A DNA stretch of 64,000 nt from JAUIJL01 sp965366625 (GTDB lineage Bacteria > Acidobacteriota > Thermoanaerobaculia > Multivoradales > J023). The DNA lies in NCBI GenBank assembly GCA_965366625.1, contig CBDUGP010000033.1, positions 1-64,000 on the forward strand. Reading direction: 5' to 3'. The notes beneath the pieces are model-generated. The model was not told the DNA's origin. It worked only from the letters and a program-made list of their open reading frames with translations, and did no database searches. Each line of letters starts with the position of its first letter. The stretch's first letter is position 1. The position numbers were made by a program, and so were the translations under genes. Shown here piece after piece: positions 33,519 through 42,926 of this stretch.

Positions 33519-35363
33519 ATGTTTGGCCGATCTGCAAGAAAACTATCTCCCTCAGCCGTCACCGGCGCCCTCACCGTGTTGGCTTTGACGGCCTGGATCC
33601 CATTGGGCTGCGCCGATGGAACGGACTCATCGTCCACTACCGAGAATGCCGGGGCGTCCAGCGAACAGCCGGGCGCTGCTCATCCGTCTGACCCGTCTGA
33701 CCCGTCCAACCCGGGCAAAGCCGGCGCTTCAGCCCCGGGCTCGGCCGCTGAGGCGACCCCACCCCTCTTGGTCGAGAAAACCGAGGCCTGGGGCATCGAC
33801 TTCATCCATCGCAGCGGCGCGGGCGGTGATTTGCTCTTCCCGGAGATGATGGGTGGTGGTGTGGCGATCTTTGACGCCGACGGCGACTCGCACCTGGACC
33901 TCTATTTCGTTTCCGGAGCTCCCGAACTCGGCAAAAGCGGCCGGCAAGACGGCCCCGTGAATCGCCTCTATTTGCAAAAGAACGGACTTTTCGAACCCGC
34001 CCCGGCGAGCGCGGGTCTCGGAGATCTCGGATACGGCACCGGGGTAGCGGTGGGAGATGTGGACAACGACGGCGACGAGGACGTGTTCGTCGCCAACATC
34101 GGCACCGATCGCCTTTTCCTCGGTCGAGGGGACGGCACGTTCGAGGACTCCACCCAAGCCGCGGGATTGGCCCTGAAGTCAGATCCGAATCGCGAATGGT
34201 CGAGCAGCGCGGCTTTTTGCGATATCGACCGTGACGGTTTTCTCGACCTCTATGTGGTTCGCTATGTCGTTTACGACCCCGACGTCCAATGCACGGACAA
34301 GGCCGGGCGGCGGGAATATTGCGGTCCCAACAGCTTCGAGGATCGAACCGACATCCTGTGGCACAACCAGGGAGACGGTACGTTCAAGGACATCAGTGCC
34401 TCGGCCGGTATCCAAGTGGTGACCGGCGCGGGTCTCGGGGTGGTCTGTGAGGATTTGGACGATGACGGTTGGGTGGACATTTACGTCGCCAACGACGGTG
34501 ATCCCAATCAGCTTTGGATCAACCAAAAAGACGGAACCTTTATTGACGATGCTCTGATCATGGGATCGAGCGTCAACTCGTCTGGGCTGTATGAGGCGGG
34601 CATGGGAGTGGTGGCGGCGGATTTCGACAACGATTCCGATTTCGACCTCTTCATCACCCACCTCCGGGACGAAACGAATACCTTCTACCGCAACCTCGGC
34701 CCCGGCATTGGATTCGAGGATCAGACGGCCCAGGTGGGTTTGGCCGCCGCCAGCACGCCCTATACGGGATTCGGCACCGTGCCCTTCGACCTGGATCTCG
34801 ACGGCGACTTAGACCTGGCGATCGCCAACGGCAGGGTGACCCGAGGTGAACCTCTTACGGATTCCCTCGCCGAAACGTGGAATCCCTACGCCGAGCCCAA
34901 TCTGATTTATCTCAACGACCAGGGGCAATTCCGAGTTGCCGAAGCGGAGGTACGAGATTTCGTCCAGCCGATCGAGGTCAGCCGTGGGTTGGCCGTCGGC
35001 GATCTGGACGGCGATGGCGCCTTGGATTTGGTGGTCAGCAATATCGAGAGCCCGGCGCGGGTTTATGGTGCCCAGCCAGGCTCTGGGCATTGGCTGCAAG
35101 TGGATACCGTAGACCCTAGATTGAATCGACGTGCCCTTGGAGCACGGGTTGTGGTGGAGGCAGGGGGTCTTCGCCAGACGAGAACCGTGCAGAGCGCCAT
35201 GAGCTATTTGTCGAGCAGCGATCCCCGCGCGCACTTCGGCCTGGGCAGCATCGACAAAGTCGACGCGGTGCACGTCCGTTGGCCCGACGGCCTGCAAGAG
35301 ACGTTCAAAGACGTCGGTATCGACCAGGTGGTGACCCTGCGCCGCGGTGAGGGTGCTCGGTGA
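33519..35363 (+). CDS. CRTAC1-family FG-GAP protein with ASPIC/UnbV domain
   Basis: 614 residues. The N-terminus carries a signal ending PLGC (weak lipobox) and a Ser/Pro/Asp spacer with DPSDPSNP. Seven or more FG-GAP/VCBS calcium-type loops follow: DADGDSHLDLY, DVDNDGDEDVF, DIDRDGFLDLY, DLDDDGWVDIY, DFDNDSDFDLF, DLDLDGDLDLA and DLDGDGALDLV. These form an integrin-like beta-propeller. The C-terminal ASPIC domain runs from RALGARVVVEAGG to HVRWPDGLQETF. CRTAC1 proteins are exported, of unclear role. The stop overlaps the GTG of the TPR lipoprotein gene, so the pair is co-translated. Confidence 0.92.
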   Translation: MFGRSARKLSPSAVTGALTVLALTAWIPLGCADGTDSSSTTENAGASSEQPGAAHPSDPSDPSNPGKAGASAPGSAAEATPPLLVEKTEAWGIDFIHRSGAGGDLLFPEMMGGGVAIFDADGDSHLDLYFVSGAPELGKSGRQDGPVNRLYLQKNGLFEPAPASAGLGDLGYGTGVAVGDVDNDGDEDVFVANIGTDRLFLGRGDGTFEDSTQAAGLALKSDPNREWSSSAAFCDIDRDGFLDLYVVRYVVYDPDVQCTDKAGRREYCGPNSFEDRTDILWHNQGDGTFKDISASAGIQVVTGAGLGVVCEDLDDDGWVDIYVANDGDPNQLWINQKDGTFIDDALIMGSSVNSSGLYEAGMGVVAADFDNDSDFDLFITHLRDETNTFYRNLGPGIGFEDQTAQVGLAAASTPYTGFGTVPFDLDLDGDLDLAIANGRVTRGEPLTDSLAETWNPYAEPNLIYLNDQGQFRVAEAEVRDFVQPIEVSRGLAVGDLDGDGALDLVVSNIESPARVYGAQPGSGHWLQVDTVDPRLNRRALGARVVVEAGGLRQTRTVQSAMSYLSSSDPRAHFGLGSIDKVDAVHVRWPDGLQETFKDVGIDQVVTLRRGEGAR

Positions 35364-36916
35364 GCCTTTCCACGCGATGTGTGATCGCGGTGGCGACGCT
35401 GGTTCTGGGTCTCGGGGCCGTTGGCTGTGAGCGCCGGAACGAAGCGGCATCCAAATCGAGCGATTCGAAGGTGGCCTCGAGCCCGCAAGCTGAGCAGGAT
35501 GCCGGGGGCTCGGATGATGACCGGAGCGGAGGAGCTGCCTCCGATGACGCTGCCTTCAATAGCGACGCCTCGGCATTGACGAGCCCGGACGGCGTTCCCC
35601 AGCCGGACATGACCGATATGGAAGAGCAGGTCGCGAAGCGCTTGAAAGCAACCCGTGCGGCGATTCTGAAGGATCCCGGGTCGGCGGAGGCTTGGGGACG
35701 TTTCGGCATGGTGGCTCATGCCCACGAGCTTTGGCAGGAAGCAGCGGTGGCCTACCGACGAGCCCAACAGCTCGATTTGGCCGATGCCCGTTGGCCCTAT
35801 TTCCTCGGAGACGTGTTGAGTGTGGTCGGCACGGACCTGGACGCGGCGGCGAAATCTTTTCGCCGGGCTCTGGATCTGAACCCCGACTATGCTCCTGCTC
35901 ACATGCGATTGGGAAAAGTGTTGGTGGCCGACAACCAACCGGAATTAGCGGCCAAAGAGTTGCGCCGGGCGTTGGAGATCGAGCCCAGCCTACAGCCCGC
36001 GCGAGTGACCCTGGCCCAGGTCCAGCTGGCTCGGGGCAAGCTCGACGACGCGGAGGACTTGCTCCAGCGGGTGCTCAGAGAAGAGCCCCGCCACGCCCAG
36101 GCCCTGTCGACGCTCGGCCAGATTTATATGCGCAAAGGGCGGAGGGACGAAGCCCGTAAGATTGCCCAGCGCGCTCGTAGCGCGGCGATTTACAACCTCT
36201 ATTCCGATCCGCTGATGGGGCAGGTTGTTCTGGAAGGTGTCAGCTCGGTTTTGATCTGGGAGCGGGCCAAGGCGTTTTTGGACAACGGCGAATTTGAGCA
36301 GGCCGCTCGCGGACTGGAAATGGTCGTGGCGGTGTTGCCCGACAACCCGGATGCCCACCACCAGCTGGCTTCGGCCTACGGCAGTCTGAATCGACCGAAT
36401 CGCGCGCGGCTGCATCTCGAAAAGGTCATCGACCTCGATCCTGAACGTGCGGATCCGAGGGTACAGCTGGCGGGTTTGTTGATCGATTATCAAAAGCCCG
36501 AAGCCGCCCTACCCCAATTGAAGAAAGCTTTGGAGCTGGCGCCCTCTGATCCGGATGCTCCGTGGTTGCTCGGGCGTGCCCAAGTGCTCACTGGCGATGT
36601 GACGCAGGGCCTCAGAACCTTCGAAGAAGCGGATCGAACGGCTAGAGCCGCAGGTCGGCAGGTACCGGTATGGGTGCACAACGAATGGGGTAGCGCCTTG
36701 GCGCAGACCGGGCAACCGCACACCGCCCTCGACCATTTCAAGATCGCGCTTGAAGCCGAGCCGAACAATCCCCAGAGCTTGTTCTATATGGGGTTGGTCC
36801 TGGAGGGGACGGGCAGAGGCGAAGAAGCGGTGGATCACTATTGTCGATCGATGGAATCCAAGCCGAATCCGTTGGCTGCGGGACGGTTGCGAGCCTTGAG
36901 TCGAACCTGTCCGTAG
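35360..36916 (+). CDS. TPR-repeat lipoprotein
   Basis: 518 residues from GTG at 35360 (overlaps the upstream TGA). The signal ends LGAVGC with Cys23, then a low-complexity Ser/Asp/Ala spacer. The rest is about ten TPRs, for example AAKSFRRALDLNPDYAPAHM, AAKELRRALEIEPSLQPARV, ALDHFKIALEAEPNNPQSLF. A break near 285-320 suggests two TPR blocks. CRTAC1 plus TPR gene pairs recur in Acidobacteriota and Planctomycetota, so a joint surface complex is plausible (inference). Confidence 0.88.
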   Translation: MSLSTRCVIAVATLVLGLGAVGCERRNEAASKSSDSKVASSPQAEQDAGGSDDDRSGGAASDDAAFNSDASALTSPDGVPQPDMTDMEEQVAKRLKATRAAILKDPGSAEAWGRFGMVAHAHELWQEAAVAYRRAQQLDLADARWPYFLGDVLSVVGTDLDAAAKSFRRALDLNPDYAPAHMRLGKVLVADNQPELAAKELRRALEIEPSLQPARVTLAQVQLARGKLDDAEDLLQRVLREEPRHAQALSTLGQIYMRKGRRDEARKIAQRARSAAIYNLYSDPLMGQVVLEGVSSVLIWERAKAFLDNGEFEQAARGLEMVVAVLPDNPDAHHQLASAYGSLNRPNRARLHLEKVIDLDPERADPRVQLAGLLIDYQKPEAALPQLKKALELAPSDPDAPWLLGRAQVLTGDVTQGLRTFEEADRTARAAGRQVPVWVHNEWGSALAQTGQPHTALDHFKIALEAEPNNPQSLFYMGLVLEGTGRGEEAVDHYCRSMESKPNPLAAGRLRALSRTCP

Positions 36917-37239
36917 ACCGCTCGGCCTCAAGCCGTGACATTCGTTGGGACGGGTCTTTCAGCGGCTCCTAGCAGTCCATTTTTTCGAGGTCTCTCCCTG
37001 CTGGTGTTCTTCAATGAGCCGGACGAATCTCCAAAAGCCTGAATTTGGACTGATCAATCGTCGTGAAAAATTAGTGAAAATCTAGTATCGTCCCAGCTCG
37101 ACCTTCGCGGAAAACGGCTTCAGATCTGGGTTTTTTACCCTTCAGGGTGTATCTTTTCGGGGTTCCCCGAATTTGGCCCGGATCTTGCTCTCAATTGAAG
37201 GTCTGGTTTCAAACAACATCTCCATAAGGAGGAGAACGG
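36917..37239 (+). other. 323-bp leader region of the TonB receptor gene
   Basis: This AT-richer gap must hold the promoter of the receptor gene. AAATTAGTGAAAATC with TAGTAT at about 37083 may be a -10 region, but I cannot fix a -35. A 6-bp hairpin (TCGGGG-TT-CCCCGA, 37157-37170) lies in the untranslated leader. AAGGAGG at 37226-37232 is a strong ribosome binding site, 7 nt before the ATG. Confidence 0.45.
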
Positions 37240-40200
37240 ATGCGTAGAGTTTTAGCATTGATGGCACTGGCCTTGCTCGTTGCTTCGGCAGCGGCTTTCG
37301 GTCAGGCGCAACGCGGCAGCATTGAGGTGATCGTGACCGACACTGACGGTCAAGCGGTCCCCGGCGCTAGCGTCAACGCGGTCTCCGACGAGACCCTGAC
37401 CCGCCGTACCATTTTCACCGACAACAGCGGTAAAGCCACCGTTGTTGCCCTCGACCCGGCGTCCAACTATGTCGTCACGGTCTCCCTCGAAGGTTTCTCG
37501 ACCAGCACGGTTACGGGTGTCACCGTTACTGCCGGTCAAAACCGCTCTCTGTCGGTCAAACTCGGCCTCGCCGAGGTCACCGATGAGGTGATCGTCACCG
37601 CCGAGGCTCCCCTCGTCGATGTGACCAAGACCCAAGCCGGTCAGAACATCACCCTCCAGCTCACTGAGTCCCTGCCGACTGCCCGGTCCTATCAGGACTA
37701 CCTGCAGCTGGTTCCCGGTGTTCAGGACGGCATCGACAGCGAGGGCAACCCCGCTTCCCGTTCCGGCATCAACTACAGTGACGCTCTCGGTCGTGTGGGT
37801 CGCTCCACCGACAACCTGTACTACTTCGACGGCATCAACGTCACCGATCGGACCGACGGTCTGTTCGGCGCGAACCTGAACACCGAGATCATCCAAGAGC
37901 AGTCCGTGCTCACCGGTGCGATCCCGGCTGAGTACGTCGGCGCCCCGGGTCTGATTTCCAACGTCGTCACCAAGAGTGGTGGTAACCAGTTCTCTGGTTC
38001 CGTGAACTACTACCTGCAGAACGACAGCTTGGTCGAAGACAACAAGCATTTCGAAAACGAGACTTTCTCGACTTTCGACACCGCTTTCACCCTCGGCGGC
38101 CCATTGGTCACCGATAAAGCCTGGTTCTTCACCAGCTTCCGCATCGTAGAGCGCGAGCAGGACGTGATCGATCCGCAGGGCGTTTACCTTCGGACCCCGA
38201 ATCGCAGTGCCGAGCAGGGTTTTGCGAAATTGACCTGGGCGATCACCGGCAGCGACGTGGTCTCCGGTACTTTCCTAACCGATCCTCAGGAAGAGGACGG
38301 CAGCTTCACTCGGACTCGTCCGAACAGCGCCGACTTGGTCTCCGAGCAAGGCGGTGAGCGTTTCACCGTCGGTTACAACCGTGTTTGGGGCTCCGCGGCT
38401 CTCGAGCTGAGCGCCAGCCAACACGACGGTGACCTCAACAGCTTCCCGACCAACCGTGATCCGGGCAACGTGATCGCTTTCCGCGCTGGTGACGTGTTCA
38501 CCTCCGACGAAGAGCGTCTCGGTGGTGCTGGTACCGATAACTTCGTGACCCGCTCCAACACCCTCAACCGTGCGTCCATCGAATATCTCTTCGACACCAG
38601 CGCCGGTGACCACGCAATCAAATTCGGTTATGAGTTCGGCGATTCCGAGCTGTTCGAGAACCAGGTCACCACCGGTGGCGCTTTCTGGACCTCGATCTCC
38701 AATCGCGAAGTGGGAACCACAGTTCGTCTGTGCGAGATCATTGGTACTTGTGCCGGCAACCCGTTCTCGACCGTCGAGTTTGGTCTGTCCTCGGACGACT
38801 ACCAAGGCTTCCGTGAGAACTTGTCGTCTGCGAACCAAGCTCTGTTGCTGCCCATCTGGGACGACAACCGGGATGGTTTCCTTTCCGACTCCGAGATCAC
38901 CGACCACATGACCTTCGGCAGCACCTCTGGTAACCCGAACGGTCAGGTCAACTACAGCCGTGACCTCCAGGTCTCGGAAGGTGATCAAACCGAGTCGTCC
39001 GAGTTCTACCAAGCCTACATCCAGGATTCCTGGCAGTGGAACAAATGGAGTGTCAACGCCGGTGTTCGCGCCGAGCAATGGGATCACTTCGCCTCCACCG
39101 GTGCCGAGATCTCGGACTTCGATCTGGCGGTTGCTCCTCGCGTTTCCGTGGCCTACGACCTCAAGGGTGACGGTCGCAGCAGCGTTGGCGTGTTCTACGG
39201 CCGCTACTTTGATGCGGTCCGCAACAACATGACCGATTTCGCCGGTTCTTTGACCGGTCGTGTGATCCACGAGCAGGTTTGGCTCGAAGAAGCGCAAGAG
39301 TTCACGACCTTCCGTATCCGCGGTGGTCTGGCTCAGCAGGACGGTTTCTTTGCCCCGCGCATCGAGACCCCCTACACCGACGAGATCCAACTGCAGTTCA
39401 AGCAGGACCTCGGCAGCAACATGATGTTTGAGATCAACCTCATCGATCGTGAGACTTCCGATGTGCTCGAGGACTACGGTGCTCTGTACTACAACCCGGA
39501 CATCTACACCGGCATCGGTGGCGACCTCAACGATCCGGGTAGCTTCTTCCTCGGTTCGGCGTTCTTCGGTTTCCCGACCCTCGCCGACATCCCGACCAAC
39601 CTGAACTTCATCATCGGCACGTTGCCTCCGGAAGCTTTCCGCGACTGGCAGGGCCTCGAGCTGATCTTCCGCAAGCGTTATAGCGACAACTGGCAAATTC
39701 TGGCGTCCTATAACTATGCTGACGCGGAAGCCAACACCAACTCCGACTCCAACGCCGACGGCGCTGGTGACGTGTTGTTCCTCGATCCCCGTGCACCAGG
39801 CCGTACCGGCGTGCAGCCCGGTCTCGTGGAGCACTTGTTCAAAGTCAGCGGTTCCTACAACTGGGACAATGGCTTCCAAGTGGGTGCCAGCTACCGTTGG
39901 AACTCTGGTGTGACCCTGAACCGTTCCGGTACCCAGGCGTTCTCCCGCAACCTGCCTGACCAAGTTGACGTGCCTTACGCGTCCAACGGTCTGCCCGGCG
40001 GCGGCTTCGACGATACCTGGATTGCTGATGACGCCATCGGCTTCATCGACGGTTCCCAGTACGGCACCCTCGACGGTCGTGTGTCCTACTTGTGGTCGAT
40101 CACCGATCGTGTCGAGGCTGATTTCTTCCTCGACATCTTCAACGTGTTCGACGACCAGCAGACCATTCGTGTGCAGGATCTGGTGAACGGTGGCGGCGGT

Positions 40201-40272
40201 TTCGCATACCTCGAAGGTATCGATTTCGTCCAACCGCGTCGTTACTTCCTCGGTGCACGTCTGCGCTTCTAA
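37240..40272 (+). CDS. TonB-dependent receptor with carboxypeptidase-regulatory domain
   Basis: 1010 residues. The signal peptide is about 1-22 (LALMALALLVASAAAF). A CarboxypepD_reg beta-sandwich follows (about 25-105: GSIEVIVTDTDGQAVPGAS), then a plug domain (SLPTARSYQDYLQLVPGV, YYFDGINVTD, GAIPAEYVGAPG) and an outer-membrane barrel ending RRYFLGARLRF with a terminal Phe. This OmpA-like/TonB receptor type is very abundant in Acidobacteriota and imports or binds polymers; the ligand is unknown. Codon choice differs from neighbours (GGT, CGT, GCT, AAC, TTC, ACC favoured), and with the AAGGAGG site and strong terminator this suggests very high expression. Confidence 0.93.
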   Translation: MRRVLALMALALLVASAAAFGQAQRGSIEVIVTDTDGQAVPGASVNAVSDETLTRRTIFTDNSGKATVVALDPASNYVVTVSLEGFSTSTVTGVTVTAGQNRSLSVKLGLAEVTDEVIVTAEAPLVDVTKTQAGQNITLQLTESLPTARSYQDYLQLVPGVQDGIDSEGNPASRSGINYSDALGRVGRSTDNLYYFDGINVTDRTDGLFGANLNTEIIQEQSVLTGAIPAEYVGAPGLISNVVTKSGGNQFSGSVNYYLQNDSLVEDNKHFENETFSTFDTAFTLGGPLVTDKAWFFTSFRIVEREQDVIDPQGVYLRTPNRSAEQGFAKLTWAITGSDVVSGTFLTDPQEEDGSFTRTRPNSADLVSEQGGERFTVGYNRVWGSAALELSASQHDGDLNSFPTNRDPGNVIAFRAGDVFTSDEERLGGAGTDNFVTRSNTLNRASIEYLFDTSAGDHAIKFGYEFGDSELFENQVTTGGAFWTSISNREVGTTVRLCEIIGTCAGNPFSTVEFGLSSDDYQGFRENLSSANQALLLPIWDDNRDGFLSDSEITDHMTFGSTSGNPNGQVNYSRDLQVSEGDQTESSEFYQAYIQDSWQWNKWSVNAGVRAEQWDHFASTGAEISDFDLAVAPRVSVAYDLKGDGRSSVGVFYGRYFDAVRNNMTDFAGSLTGRVIHEQVWLEEAQEFTTFRIRGGLAQQDGFFAPRIETPYTDEIQLQFKQDLGSNMMFEINLIDRETSDVLEDYGALYYNPDIYTGIGGDLNDPGSFFLGSAFFGFPTLADIPTNLNFIIGTLPPEAFRDWQGLELIFRKRYSDNWQILASYNYADAEANTNSDSNADGAGDVLFLDPRAPGRTGVQPGLVEHLFKVSGSYNWDNGFQVGASYRWNSGVTLNRSGTQAFSRNLPDQVDVPYASNGLPGGGFDDTWIADDAIGFIDGSQYGTLDGRVSYLWSITDRVEADFFLDIFNVFDDQQTIRVQDLVNGGGGFAYLEGIDFVQPRRYFLGARLRF

Positions 40273-40310
40273 TAGCGCTGACCTGATCCGGATCTAATCC
40301 GGTGACGTGG

Positions 40311-40340
40311 AAAAGGCCCTCCGCAAGGAGGGCCTTTTTT
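40311..40340 (+). terminator. Rho-independent terminator of the TonB receptor gene
   Basis: A perfect 10-bp stem (AAGGCCCTCC / GGAGGGCCTT) with a GCAA tetraloop, followed by a T-run to 40340. It lies 40 bp after the stop. Confidence 0.95.
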
Positions 40341-40395
40341 AATGGGCGTAAAAAGCTGGGAACCTGCGCATTCTGAACTTTGGAGCCCTCAATGG

Positions 40396-40486
40396 GTTCT
40401 CGAGTTGACGTCTTCGCTCAGAGATTCCGCTACCCCGAAGGGGTTGTTGTCCAAAGCCAGGGGTTGCGCAGCTACCCCTGGAATCG
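40396..40486. repeat. 91-bp direct repeat, copy 1
   Basis: Identical by eye to 40524-40614. It contains two stem-loops: CCCCGAAGGGG, and CCAGGGGT paired with ACCCCTGG around TGCGCAGCT. It lies between the receptor terminator and the convergent VWFA-related gene. Confidence 0.9.
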
Positions 40487-40523
40487 CTGCGCAGCTTGAG
40501 GTTCGATGGGTTTCCAGTGACGT

Positions 40524-40614
40524 GTTCTCGAGTTGACGTCTTCGCTCAGAGATTCCGCTACCCCGAAGGGGTTGTTGTCCAAAGCCAGGGGTTGCGCAGC
40601 TACCCCTGGAATCG
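40524..40614. repeat. 91-bp direct repeat, copy 2
   Basis: Second copy, 128 bp from the first, with the same two stem-loops. It ends 17 bp before the stop of the VWFA-related gene, so its hairpins may also end that transcript. The 37-bp spacer between the copies holds a further GCTGCGCAGC palindrome. Confidence 0.9.
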
Positions 40615-40631
40615 TTTTACGAAGATCTCCC

Positions 40632-42416
40632 TCAGAAGGACTGCGAGAACTTGGAAACGTCTATTCGAATCGTGGAAAGAGAGCCGTTGATGTCGTCGCG
40701 AACGGAGATTGCAACTTGTTGGTCGCCGGGACGGAGCACCACAGGCAGCGGGTAGTGGGCCGAATTGGCCTTGGCCTCTTCGACCTTGTCGTTCGGAATG
40801 TTGAGGTGGAATGGAATCTTCTGGACTTTTCCGGGATTGCCTTCCTTATCTTTAACGCATACGAAGATCGCCACTGAAGCGGCGTGGGTCTCTCCTTGGG
40901 GCACCAGAACCAGATTGCCGACGGGGATCTCCAACATCACGGGAAGGGCAGCAGTGCCGTCTTCGCGGGGAGCCTCGCTACCGGCAACGGCCTTGATCTC
41001 GAGGGGATTGCCCAGGCTTTGGTACATCAATGCCGCGACAGTGGCGCTGGCCTCACGCTCTCCGGGCTCGGGCAGGCGAACCTCGGTGCGATGACGGACG
41101 GTGTGTCCCTTGCCTCGAACTTTGACCTCGATGTTGTGAGAGGAGCCCGGCTCCCAATTCTCGGGCGGTGAAAAACCTAGGGAGTAGAAGGTGTCGAAGT
41201 CGCGGGTCAGCTTGGCCAGTTCCTTGGCCAGCAGCCCGGACGAACGAATCAGTTTGCCGCCGGTTGCTTTGGTGGTGGCTTCCAAGGTGGCTCGGTAATT
41301 GGCGTCGACCACCGACGCGCTTTCCGATGTCGAGCCTTGCTCGGTCAAAGCGGAGCGCAGCAAGCCGCCGTGACTGTCCTCGGCGTCGACAGCGTAGAGG
41401 GTCACACCGGCCCGATTGGCGATCAGCGAGGTCTTATCGATCGCGTGGGTGAGATCGTAGTTGCCCACGGCACGGGTGTAGTCATTGTCGAAGTCGATTC
41501 GCCGCATGCCGGCCCCGGCGTCTACATTGCCTTCGCCGAAACGATTGCGCCACTCTACGTAGAGGCCTTCACCAGGACGCGTCGGGATGCCTTCGCCGAC
41601 GTAAAGCAAGGCCTTTCGCCCGGGCATGCCGGCCAAGGTTCCAACGACTCGCTCGATCTGGTTCATCGATTGGAGGCCGCGATTGTATTCCTGGGCCGCA
41701 TAGGCCTGGATCCGAGCGATAAGACTGCCCGCATCGGGATTGGCAGTACGGGCCAGGAATCCGCCGCTCTGCCCTCGGGCCAGCTCGCCGTAGATCAAGC
41801 GCCTTTCGGAATCGACGATGTCGAGCTGACCGGAAACCTTCTGAACTTCGTCGAGGATGTCGCCGATCGCTTCTCGGTCGTAGAGGAACTCGGAGTAAAA
41901 CACCAATGAGCCTTCCACTCCGACCACGGCGACCAAATCCTCGTCATCCAGCTCCTTGATCGCCTCGCGCAGGGCGTTGAATGTGCGTTTGCGATTCGCA
42001 GGTCGCATCCGGGAATGATCGATGAGCACCACCACATGAGCCCGGCGCTCCGGATCGCCTTGGATTTCTTCGATCGGTTGGAAGCTCGACTCGGAGGTTC
42101 TTTCGACGCTGAGTTCCTGCAAGCTCTCCCGAGCCTGCCCGCGGGCCTCGGAATAGAAATTGGAGATCGGCATGGGTTTTCCGTCGACTCGGAGATCGAA
42201 GTCGTCGCGGGAGAGCCCCTCGATAGGATCCCCTGAACGGTTGGTGACGAAGACTTCGACATTGACCACTCGAACGTCCAAGGATTCGGTGAAGAAGCGA
42301 GGTGATTTTTCGCCTTCGCCCTGATCTTCCTGAGCGTAAGCAGTGCCCGTCACCCATGAAACGAGAAATAAGGCGGGTAGGAAGACGGGTAGGAAGAAAC
42401 GTAGGATTTGGAACAT
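40632..42416 (-). CDS. Exported VWFA-related acidobacterial domain protein
   Basis: 594 residues from ATG at 42416 (AGAGG upstream; GTG at 42443 less likely). The signal peptide is FLPVFLPALFLVSWVTGTAYA. The TIGR03436 pattern is clear: VRVVNVEVFVTNRSGDPIEG, LSRDDFDLRVDGKP and ISNFYSE, then a von Willebrand A-like domain with HVVVLIDHSRM and GMPGRKALLYVGEGIPTRPG. The metal-site DxSxS is DHSRM here, so metal binding is uncertain. The C-terminal half has FDTFYSLGFSPP and a long beta-rich region. Role unknown; protein binding at the surface is presumed. Paralogue of 44316-46103. Confidence 0.9.
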   Translation of the reverse strand: MFQILRFFLPVFLPALFLVSWVTGTAYAQEDQGEGEKSPRFFTESLDVRVVNVEVFVTNRSGDPIEGLSRDDFDLRVDGKPMPISNFYSEARGQARESLQELSVERTSESSFQPIEEIQGDPERRAHVVVLIDHSRMRPANRKRTFNALREAIKELDDEDLVAVVGVEGSLVFYSEFLYDREAIGDILDEVQKVSGQLDIVDSERRLIYGELARGQSGGFLARTANPDAGSLIARIQAYAAQEYNRGLQSMNQIERVVGTLAGMPGRKALLYVGEGIPTRPGEGLYVEWRNRFGEGNVDAGAGMRRIDFDNDYTRAVGNYDLTHAIDKTSLIANRAGVTLYAVDAEDSHGGLLRSALTEQGSTSESASVVDANYRATLEATTKATGGKLIRSSGLLAKELAKLTRDFDTFYSLGFSPPENWEPGSSHNIEVKVRGKGHTVRHRTEVRLPEPGEREASATVAALMYQSLGNPLEIKAVAGSEAPREDGTAALPVMLEIPVGNLVLVPQGETHAASVAIFVCVKDKEGNPGKVQKIPFHLNIPNDKVEEAKANSAHYPLPVVLRPGDQQVAISVRDDINGSLSTIRIDVSKFSQSF

Positions 42417-42926
42417 GGTAGTGACCTCTTCTTTTGTCGACACTCGCGGCTACGTCAAATCGGGGTAAAGCATTGGGTGGGGCCGAGCCGGCGGCCTCTG
42501 CCCGGTATGATAACGCCACACAAGGTTTCCCGAGGCATGTTCGAAGTCGATGACCTGGAATCCTTCGGGAGGCTGCCGTGCTCCGCCCTCGGCTAGCCCG
42601 GTAGCCCGAGCAAGCTCCGGAGATGAGAACAATTCTGTGTAGGATCCAAATTCCCGCTGATACCGTACAATGGGTTGAATGTTGGCGTTCCGTGCCACAA
42701 TCAGGCTATCTGTGCTCAAAGCCCCCAGATTAGCGGTCTATCCCACTTTCAGGTCCACTCCCAGTGCTTACTCGACCAAATCTCTCTTGAGGAGATCGAG
42801 CCGGAAGGCTCACTTTCGGCCGCCCGGGTCCCATTCTCAGGGAATTCTTCGAAGAAAGCGTCTCTGTCGATAAAATAGCCCCACGGGGACGCACCCGATG
42901 ACCTTTCAATGCCTGGAGATCAGCTC
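42417..42926. other. 510-bp divergent intergenic region with a possible gene relic
   Basis: It separates the VWFA-related gene from the TPR gene and holds both promoters. A minus-strand frame at 42450-42719 (TTG start, poor ribosome binding site) encodes IQPIVRYQREFGSYTELF and GFQVIDFEHASGNLVW, loosely like a pilin or pseudopilin body but without the N-terminal hydrophobic helix. I treat it as a possible relic, not a gene. GGAGA at 42914-42918 serves the downstream start. Confidence 0.35.

Noticed and set aside
38275..40233. A 652-codon minus-strand open frame
   Set aside because: It is the mirror of the strongly codon-biased TonB receptor gene; biased codons suppress stops on the opposite strand. 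No ribosome binding site or domain.
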